The notes under the pieces: model-generated | What the model was told of the DNA's origin: nothing | Databases searched by the model: none | Seen by the model: the letters and a program-made list of their open reading frames with translations, nothing else | Program-made: the position numbers and the translations under genes | Assembly: GCA_964396055.1 (NCBI GenBank) | Contig: CAYNDV010000046.1 | Span: 1-31,011, forward strand | DNA: 31,011 bases | Origin: CAYJPV01 sp964396055 | Lineage (GTDB): Bacteria > Acidobacteriota > Vicinamibacteria > Vicinamibacterales > JAKQTR01 | Direction: 5' to 3' | In this document: one piece after another, positions 24,827 to 31,011 of the stretch | Numbering within the stretch: position 1 is the first letter of the stretch | Layout: every line of letters starts with the position of its first letter

Positions 24827-24855
24827 TCGACCTCTGCGCGCGTCCGATCTAGAAT
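24827..24855 (+). promoter_or_regulatory. Candidate promoter of the AOR-aldolase operon
   Basis: TCGACC at 24827-24832 and TAGAAT at 24850-24855 have a 17-bp spacer. Start of transcription near 24862 would leave a leader of about 65 bases. Confidence 0.45.
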
Positions 24856-24927
24856 CGTCACGACGCGAAGCACTCCGGCTTCGCCCTGCTCGTGATCTGC
24901 CCCGGCGCCGAAGGACACCCCGTCGCG

Positions 24928-26997
24928 ATGAGCCCGTTACCCCGTGGCACCATGGGGCGCGTACTCGAGGTGGATCTCGCCTCGCGCACCGCCCGCACCC
25001 TTCCGCTCGACGAGCGCCTGTCCCGGCTGTTCCTGGGCGGGCGCGGCCTCGGCACGGCGCTCCTGGTCGAACGCGTGCTGCGCCTGCGCGATCGATACGG
25101 CGACCCGTTCCGGGATCTCGACCCGCTGGGGCCGGACAACCCCCTCGTCATCAGCACCTCGCCGGCGAACGGCACGACCGTGCCGACCAGCGCCCGGTTT
25201 CACGCCAGTTTCAAGTCGCCACTGACGGGCGGCATCGGCTCCACCAACAGCGGCGGCCGCTGGGGTGTCGAGTTCAAGCGCACGGGCCACGATGCGCTGA
25301 TGGTTGTGGGGCGGTCGGCCGAGCCCGTGGTCCTCTTCATCGATGCCGGCGGGGCCAGGTTCGACGCGCCGCCCGACGCCGATCTCGACGACGTGGAGGC
25401 GGTGACGACGGCGCTGGAATCGCGGTACGGCCGCGGGGTGCGGGTGATGACGGTCGGCGCAGCGGGCCGGCGCCAGGCGCGCATCGCCGCGATCATGAAC
25501 GATCGGGGCCGGGCCCTCGGCCGGGGTGGCGGCGGAGCGGTGTTCGGCTCGAAGAACCTCGTCGCCATTGCCGTTGCCGGAACGGCACGCGTCGAGACGG
25601 CGTCGCCCGAGGCGCTGCGGCCCACGAACATCAGCGGGTCGGTGTACAAGGCGCATGCCAAACTGCGGGTGGGCAAGCTGACCAAGCCACCGGAGCAGTT
25701 CGGGATCCTGCCGTCGATGGGCACGGCCGGCCTGCTCGGCATGCTGTCGCAGTACGACGAACTCATTCACTGCAACTTCCGCGACACCAGCCACGTGCCG
25801 GAGCAGATCGAGCGGATCGGCGGCGAGGCGCTGGCGTCCCACCCGGCCATCAGGGTGAAGCGCCGCGCGTGCCACCAGTGCCCGATCGGCTGCACGCGCG
25901 ACACCGAGATCGTCGATGACCACGGCGCCGTCGTGGATCGCGGCGAGGGGCCCGAATTCGAGACCGTCGCGATGCTGGGGTCCGACCTCGACGTGTACGA
26001 CCTCGCGCCCATCACGGAAGCCAACTACCTGTGCAACCGGTACGGCCTCGATACGATCTCCGCGGGCGGCACGATTGCGGCGCTGATGGAGATCTACGGG
26101 GTGGCCCGGGGCCGCCAACCGGAGGACCGGACGGCGGGGGAACGCGCACTGGTGGCCGACGTGGCGGCGTTTACGGTGGCGGCTGCGGCAGGCGGCGGGG
26201 AGGCGGCTGCGGCGTTCGAGCCCGTGTTCGGCAACGCGCGCGCGCTCGGGCCGCTGGTGCGGGCGATGGCCCTCGGGGACGGTGACCTCGGGCGCGCGCT
26301 GGGCTCGGGCTCGAAGCGCCTGGCCGCGCGATACGGCCATCCCGAAGCGTCGATGGCCGTGAAGGGCATGGAAATCCCGGCCTACGATCCGCGGGTCACG
26401 TGGACCCAGGCGTTGTCCTACATGCTGGCGCCGCGCGGGGGGTGCCACCTGCAGGGCGGGTACTCGGCGCCGATCGCGTTCTGCGCCGGCTACGGCGAGT
26501 TCCCCGGCATGAAGTCCGAAGGTGCGGCCATCGTCGCGCGCAACTTCGCCTACCAGAACACCGCGTTCGACGTCATGGGCGTGTGCGCGTTCGCGGGCTT
26601 CTCGGTGACCCTCGACGAGTACGCGAACATGCTCAACGACGTCACCGGCCTGGCCCTGAAGGCGAACGACCTCGAGACGGTGGCGCGGCGCGTGTTGACG
26701 CTGGAGCGCCTCTTCAACCTGCGCTGCGGCTTCACGCCGGAGGACGACTGGCTGCCTGCCCGGTTCTACGACGACCCGATCCCTGTGGCGGAGGGGCCGG
26801 CGGTGTGCCCGGCCGACGAGTTCCGCGCCATGCGGGCGGAGTACTACGACGCGATCGGCTGGGACGAACAGGGCGTGCCGCGGGCGGGCTCGATCGCCGA
26901 CCTGGAACTCGGGGACATGCTCGGCGGGGACGGCCCCGCCGCGCCAGCCGGTGCGGCGGCGGCGCGGCACGCGCACGCCGCGGGGCGGACGACATGA
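24928..26997 (+). CDS. Aldehyde ferredoxin oxidoreductase family protein
   Basis: A 689-residue member of the tungsten/molybdenum bis-pterin AOR family, which oxidises aldehydes to carboxylic acids and passes electrons to ferredoxin. The N-terminal domain has GRVLEVDLASRTART, FLGGRGLGT and the pterin-side PLTGGIGSTNSGGRWG. All four cysteines for the [4Fe-4S] cluster are visible: C315-x2-C318-x3-C322 (ACHQCPIGCTRD) and C553 (DVMGVCAFAG). KGMEIPAYDPR is conserved, but the segment after it (TWTQALSYMLAPRGGCHL) departs from the usual glycine-rich sequence. It is longer than the ~605 residues of Pyrococcus AOR, mainly at the C-terminus. I chose ATG 24928; 24892 and 24952 are alternatives. Its stop overlaps the aldolase start by 4 bp (ATGA). 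No ferredoxin or tungstate transporter gene lies nearby. Confidence 0.9.
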   Translation: MSPLPRGTMGRVLEVDLASRTARTLPLDERLSRLFLGGRGLGTALLVERVLRLRDRYGDPFRDLDPLGPDNPLVISTSPANGTTVPTSARFHASFKSPLTGGIGSTNSGGRWGVEFKRTGHDALMVVGRSAEPVVLFIDAGGARFDAPPDADLDDVEAVTTALESRYGRGVRVMTVGAAGRRQARIAAIMNDRGRALGRGGGGAVFGSKNLVAIAVAGTARVETASPEALRPTNISGSVYKAHAKLRVGKLTKPPEQFGILPSMGTAGLLGMLSQYDELIHCNFRDTSHVPEQIERIGGEALASHPAIRVKRRACHQCPIGCTRDTEIVDDHGAVVDRGEGPEFETVAMLGSDLDVYDLAPITEANYLCNRYGLDTISAGGTIAALMEIYGVARGRQPEDRTAGERALVADVAAFTVAAAAGGGEAAAAFEPVFGNARALGPLVRAMALGDGDLGRALGSGSKRLAARYGHPEASMAVKGMEIPAYDPRVTWTQALSYMLAPRGGCHLQGGYSAPIAFCAGYGEFPGMKSEGAAIVARNFAYQNTAFDVMGVCAFAGFSVTLDEYANMLNDVTGLALKANDLETVARRVLTLERLFNLRCGFTPEDDWLPARFYDDPIPVAEGPAVCPADEFRAMRAEYYDAIGWDEQGVPRAGSIADLELGDMLGGDGPAAPAGAAAARHAHAAGRTT

Positions 26998-28369
26998 GCG
27001 GCCATGTCGCCTCGGGCGCCCAGGCGGTGTACCCGCTGATGCGCGATACCGGCCGCGCCATCATGCTGACGCGGGGCAACAACACGCACAGCGGCAACCT
27101 GGCGCTGCGCGACCCGGGCGACCGGGACGGCTTCTACATCACGGCGTCGGGCTCGCAGATTGGCGCCCTGGTGCCCAGCGACGTCGTGCCCGTCCGGTTC
27201 GCGCGGGTGAGCTGGGGCGACGGTCGCGCGTCGACCGAGTCGACCGTCCACCGGAAGATCCTGTCGATCCCGGGCGTGGAGGCGTCGATCCACGCCCACT
27301 ACCTCGCGGCCACGGCCGTGTCGTTCGACACGAAGGAGGCGCAGAACTTCCTCGTGTACGAAGGCGAGGCGCAGGGCATCGACGAGTTCTCGTTCGTGCC
27401 CGTCGATCGGACCGGCGCGTGGCTGCTGGGCAAGGTGCCGTCGGGCGCCTACCGCGAGCCCGTGGGTTCGAAGGAGATGGAAACGCGGATCCCGCGCTAC
27501 CTGGCGGCGTCGCGCGCGACGATCGTCAAGGGGCACGGCCCGTTCGTGCGCGGCGGATCGCTCGAGGAGTGCCTGCACGTGCTCGGCGTCGTCGATGCAT
27601 CGGCGAAGCTCCTCCAGGCGGCCCGCCTGCGGGGCGTGGACACGACGGCGCTGGCGCGGCGGATCCTCGAACGGGGCCCGCAGGCCTGGTACCCGATGGC
27701 CGTGCGCCCGTTCGATCCGGCGGCCTGCGGGACGCACGACACCCGCGACGAGGCGACGATCCGCGCCTTCCGGGAGCGCGCGCTGTTCAATTTCGTCCAG
27801 GGCATCAGCCCGTACGGCACGGGCTCGATGAGCGAGAAGATCACCGAGCACGAGATGCTGTACTGCCCGATGGCCGCCGCGCCGGAGGGGTTCGATCTCA
27901 CCATCCGACGGCTCCCGATCGATGCGGTCGCTGGCGACGACTGGGAGCTGGCGTTCCACAAGACGCTCTATCGCGACACCACGAACAAGGCCTGCATCAT
28001 CACCCAGAGTCCCCTTGCGTCGGCGGAGGCGCTGGCGGTGCTGGCCGAGCGGTACGGCATGGACGCGCTGCTGCGGCCGGCGTCAGTGACCATCGACTAC
28101 GCCGACCATGCGGACCACCCGGTGGTGAAGCCGATCGACGCCGAGGCCGTGTACCTGAACCCGCGCGTGGGGCTCTGCCGGTGGGATGCGCCGGCCGGCG
28201 CGGTGCTCGACATGCTGCGCTGGCACAAGGGTGCGTGTTTCGTCGCCGGCGTCGGCGTGATTGGCGCGGGCAAGGTCACGCTGGAACAGGCGGCGCACCA
28301 CGTGGCGTCGGGCGAGAGCATCGCGCGGTTCCGGCAGGGCGTGCACCTCACGCACCTGCTGCGCGGCGG
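26994..28369 (+). CDS. Tandem class II aldolase/adducin-domain protein (3' end in gap)
   Basis: At least 458 residues with two class II aldolase domains in one chain. Domain 1 (about 1-215) keeps the FucA/AraD zinc and catalytic set: E82 in STESTVHRKI, H100 and H102 in SIHAHY, H181 in VKGHGPF. Domain 2 (about 255-455) has the same fold pattern (FHKTLYRDTTNKACII, then NPRVGLCRWDAP and WHKGACFVAGVGVIGAG), but the HxH position reads TQS, so it has probably lost zinc binding. Family enzymes cleave or epimerise sugar phosphates to DHAP and an aldehyde. The 4-bp overlap with the AOR gene suggests that the aldehyde made here is oxidised by the AOR. The stop lies in the gap at 28370. Confidence 0.87.
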
Positions 28370-28469
28370 NNNNNNNNNNNNNNNNNNNNNNNNNNNNNNN
28401 NNNNNNNNNNNNNNNNNNNNNNNNNNNNNNNNNNNNNNNNNNNNNNNNNNNNNNNNNNNNNNNNNNNNN
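28370..28469. other. Assembly gap (100 N) between convergent genes
   Basis: Hides the 3' ends of both the aldolase (plus) and the histidine kinase (minus). Because the kinase still lacks the rest of its ATPase domain, the true gap is probably several hundred bases. Confidence 0.95.
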
Positions 28470-29977
28470 TCGAAGATGCTGCCGATGACCTCGGGGGCGA
28501 TGCCGGACCCCGTGTCGGAGACGGCCAGCATCACATGCGGCCCGGCCGCCGCGTGCGGATGAGCCGCCGCAGCGGCGTCGTCGATCGTGACGTTCGCCGT
28601 CTCGATCCGCAGTCGCCCGCCCGCCGGCATGGCGTCGCGGCTGTTGACGACGAGGTTCATCAGCACCTGGCGGACCTGGCTCGGATCCGCCTTGACGAGT
28701 CCCAGCGCCGGCTCGAGCGCCGTCGTCAGCTCGATGTGCTCGCCGACGAGCCGGCGCAGCATCCGGGTGACGTCCTCGACCACCTCGTTCACGTTCAGGA
28801 TCCGGGGCTGGACGACCTGCTTCCGGCTGAACGCCAGCAGTTGCTGCGTGAGATTGGCCGCCTGCCCGCCGGCGTCCGCGATCTGGCCCACCTGCGCCCG
28901 CTGGTCGTCGGTCAGGCGGTCGTCGGCCTGCAGCATGTCGGCGTAGCCGTTGATCACCGTGAGCAGGTTGTTGAAATCGTGCGCCACACCGCCCGCAAGC
29001 CGGCCGACAGTCTCAATCCGCTGCGACTGCTGCAGTTGCTCGGCGAGCCGCGCACGCTCGGCCTCGGCGAGCCGCGCGCGGTGGCTCTGGTGGCGGATCC
29101 GCAAGGCGAGCCAGCCGGTCAGGAGCAACAGCGACAGCGTGCCGGCCGTGACGAACGCGAGATTCCGCTCGCGCCGCCGGGACTGGACGAGCGCGGCGCT
29201 CTGTTCGATGCTGCGGGCGGTGATGGAGGTCCACCGGCCCACGAGCAGGGTCAGCGTGCCATCGTCCGACATGTCCGAGATGGCGTCGCGCAGTTCGTCG
29301 GCGACGCCGGCCGCGGCGAAGGTCGACCCGATGCCCAGTTGCGAGCGCGAGGTCGGCACGGAGATGGCCCGCAGCCGCACGCCGGAGCAGTTCGCGCCGT
29401 TCATGAGGGCCGAGACCACCGCGAATTCGTCCATGTAGACGGCGTCGACAGCACCGCGGCACACCCGCTCGATCAGCGCGTGGGGATCTTCCACGACGGA
29501 CAACTGCGCCCCGGGGAGCGCGGCGCGGATCAGGCGTTCGGTCAGCGGCAGGCCGTTGTGGGCGACCGACGCGCCGTCGAGGTCCTGCTGCCTGGTGAAG
29601 GGCCGCTCGGCGCGCACGATCAGGCGGGCTTCGCTCTCGCGGTACGGCTCGGTGAAGTGCAGGAAGGCCTTCCGCTCTTCACGGATCGTCATGATCGGCC
29701 ACAGATCCACGCTGCCCGTGCGCAGCGCCCGTTCGGAGCTCTGCGCCTGATACATCCATCGCAGCCGGATGCCCGTCCGCCGGGCGGCCTCGTTGAGGAC
29801 ATCAACCGACAAACCCACCGGATTTCCCTGGGCATCCGGAAGGTGAAACGGCGGATCGTTCTCGAACCCAATCGTGTACACGCGTGCGTGGACGACCGTG
29901 CGGCGCACGATCCCGATCCCGGACACGATGCCCAGGACCACCAGGCCGCCGATGGCGAGGAGCGACGCACGTCTCAT
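28470..29977 (-). CDS. Sensor histidine kinase with periplasmic solute-binding domain (3' end in gap)
   Basis: The 502 visible residues show an N-terminal membrane anchor (LLAIGGLVVLGIVSGIGIV), a family-3 solute-binding sensor domain (about 32-255; YTIGFENDPPFHLPDAQGNPVGLSVDVLNEAA and FTEPYRESEARLIV), a second membrane helix (about 272-293), a coiled linker, and the HisKA domain with phospho-acceptor H333 (GGVAHDFNNLL). The ATPase N-box (LMNLVVNSRDAM) and G1 box (DTGSGI, about 487-492) are present; the G2 and later boxes are lost in the gap. A fused receiver domain is common in this class and may also be hidden. It should sense a small solute, perhaps an amino acid or organic acid. It starts 19 bp after the stop of the TIM-barrel gene on the same strand. 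No response regulator is visible. Confidence 0.9.
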
Positions 29978-29996
29978 GCCGGCGGGCTTCGGCGCA

Positions 29997-30854
29997 TCAG
30001 CTCCGCAGGCGCAGGAAGCTGTCGAGATTCGCCTTGAGCGCGTCGAGCGGCGGCGTGCCTTCGCGCTCGTATTCGATGATGTACCACTCGATCCCGCCGA
30101 CGGACTCGACGGCCGTCATGATGCCGGGCCAGTCCAGTTCGTCGCTGCCGATGTAGGCGTTCGGTGAGGCCTTCGAGAACGGTTTCACGTGCATGGTGAC
30201 CGTGCGTCCCGCATTGCGCCGCACGAGATCGACCAGGCCCACGCCACTCAGCTCGGAGGCGTTGCCGGTGTCGAGCTGCAGGATCACGTCCTTCATGGTC
30301 GCGTCGGCGAACCGATTCCACCAGTACTCGCCGTCGATGCGGTTGAAGTCCGCGAAGTGGTTGTGGTACCCGACGCGCATCTTGTGCGGCCGGACCTTCA
30401 CGGCCGCCTCGTTGACGGCGTCGGCGGTCCTCTTCAGGAGGTCGGCGGACGAGTAGGTGGCTTCCGGCAGCGAACGAATGATCAGGCAGGAATTGCCGAT
30501 CGCCTGGTTGAACTCGACGGAGGCGGCGAGCTTGTCGCCCTGCAGTTCGGCGAGCGTGTGATGGAAGCCGCACGCCTTGAGACCGGCGGCGTCCAGGTGC
30601 TTCCGCCATTCGGCGCCCGGGCGGCCGAAGGCGTTTTCGAGTTCAACGCCCTCGTATCCCGCGGCAGCCAGCGCCGCCAGCGTGGCCGGGATATCGGCCG
30701 CGAGCTGCTTGCGCACGCACCACAGCTGGGTGCCGATCGGGATCTTCTTCCACGCGGCCCGTGCCGCCACGGGCAAGGGTGGCGCGCAGAAGGCCGCAGC
30801 CGCGGTCGCGCCGCCGAGTTTCAGGATGTCGCGTCGGGTGGGGTTCGTGCGCAT
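29997..30854 (-). CDS. Tat-exported sugar phosphate isomerase/epimerase-like TIM-barrel protein
   Basis: A 285-residue AP-endonuclease-2/xylose-isomerase-like TIM barrel. The ATG at 30854 has AAAGGA upstream and yields a Tat signal: TRRDILKLGG followed by a hydrophobic stretch (ATAAAAFCAPPLPVAARA). Candidate metal ligands are E73 region (GVELENAFG), H164/H166 (YHNHFADF), D195 (LQLDTGNA), H222 (VTMHVKPF) and E261 (IIEYERE). Proteins of this kind are abundant in Acidobacteriota and Planctomycetes and are linked to degradation of oxidised sugars and glycosides; the specific reaction is not known here. An earlier in-frame ATG, 18 codons upstream, would bury the Tat motif, so I reject it. Confidence 0.88.
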   Translation of the reverse strand: MRTNPTRRDILKLGGATAAAAFCAPPLPVAARAAWKKIPIGTQLWCVRKQLAADIPATLAALAAAGYEGVELENAFGRPGAEWRKHLDAAGLKACGFHHTLAELQGDKLAASVEFNQAIGNSCLIIRSLPEATYSSADLLKRTADAVNEAAVKVRPHKMRVGYHNHFADFNRIDGEYWWNRFADATMKDVILQLDTGNASELSGVGLVDLVRRNAGRTVTMHVKPFSKASPNAYIGSDELDWPGIMTAVESVGGIEWYIIEYEREGTPPLDALKANLDSFLRLRS

Positions 30855-30915
30855 CAGACCGTCCTTTCGGCTGCGCGCATCGTACGACGGGTTCACCGGC
30901 GCCCGCAACTCCCGC

Positions 30916-31011
30916 TCATGCCGCCACCTCGGTGCGGCCGAGTTCCCTCACCCTCGCCTCCACGTCGTCGATCACGTGGTCGGGCGTGGAGGTGCCGGCG
31001 GTGAGCCCGAG
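30916..31011 (-). CDS. ispH: 4-hydroxy-3-methylbut-2-enyl diphosphate reductase, C-terminal end only
   Basis: Only the last 31 codons and the TGA lie in the window. LGLTAGTSTPDHVIDDVEARV matches the conserved C-terminal GxTAGxSTPxxxIxxV signature of IspH, the [4Fe-4S] enzyme that makes IPP and DMAPP in the MEP isoprenoid pathway. The rest is beyond the window edge. It is upstream of the Tat-exported TIM-barrel gene on the same strand with a 61-bp gap, probably an independent unit. Confidence 0.82.
   Translation of the reverse strand, partial: LGLTAGTSTPDHVIDDVEARVRELGRTEVAA

Noticed and set aside
28097..28469. Extension of the kinase frame through the gap into the aldolase region
   Set aside because: The apparent continuation reads antisense to the aldolase and exists only because N is not a stop.
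26951..30037. Frame of about 1000 codons on the plus strand at the right side
   Set aside because: Runs through a 100-N gap and is out of frame with the aldolase and antisense to the kinase; composition is typical of GC-rich shadows.
1..31011. CRISPR array, tRNA, rRNA, insertion sequence or prophage genes
   Set aside because: None seen on either strand; no transposase-like or integrase-like sequence and no regularly spaced repeats apart from the two palindromes.

Overview
The window comes from a high-GC bacterium, very probably a member of Acidobacteriota (Vicinamibacteria-like) from soil or sediment. This is inferred from the strong G/C bias at third codon positions, the many secreted plant-polysaccharide enzymes, the paired GGAAAAGGGGCC palindromes and the gene mix; no rRNA or other marker settles it. 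It is a scaffold from a draft assembly. Six runs of exactly 100 N (2209-2308, 4070-4169, 14398-14497, 16095-16194, 22889-22988, 28370-28469) are placeholders. One of them is spurious: a 55-bp identical sequence abuts both of its sides.

Positions 1-9154 are a carbohydrate island. A secreted right-handed beta-helix protein (minus) diverges from a small exported protein of unknown function. A GH9 glycosidase (minus) diverges from xylA, which is followed by a second, paralogous GH9 gene. Positions 9175-13335 hold a three-gene, translationally coupled minus-strand operon: URO-D-family methyltransferase, corrinoid protein, homocysteine S-methyltransferase domain protein. It diverges from a ROK-family repressor whose upstream region shows a good sigma70-type promoter and several palindromic or CAACAAA-type sites. 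I consider this the most interesting system here: a methionine synthase split into pieces, with a URO-D methyltransferase where MetH would have its folate domain, set among sugar-degradation genes.

Positions 13347-18971 continue the sugar theme: an SDR dehydrogenase overlapping a GH3 beta-glucosidase (minus), an APC-family permease (plus), two near-perfect intergenic palindromes, and a Gfo/Idh/MocA oxidoreductase (minus). Positions 19083-23714 are a small biosynthetic cluster (SAM methyltransferase, FAD oxidoreductase, type III polyketide synthase, acyl-CoA synthetase), of the alkylresorcinol/alkylpyrone type. A DUF4097-type beta-repeat exported protein follows.

Positions 24928-28369 hold a tungsten/molybdenum aldehyde ferredoxin oxidoreductase family protein overlapping by 4 bp a tandem-domain class II aldolase; the pair looks like a cleave-then-oxidise aldehyde module. 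The window ends on the minus strand with a histidine kinase carrying a periplasmic solute-binding sensor, a Tat-exported sugar isomerase/epimerase-like TIM barrel, and the last 31 codons of ispH. No tRNA, rRNA, CRISPR array, transposase or phage gene was seen.
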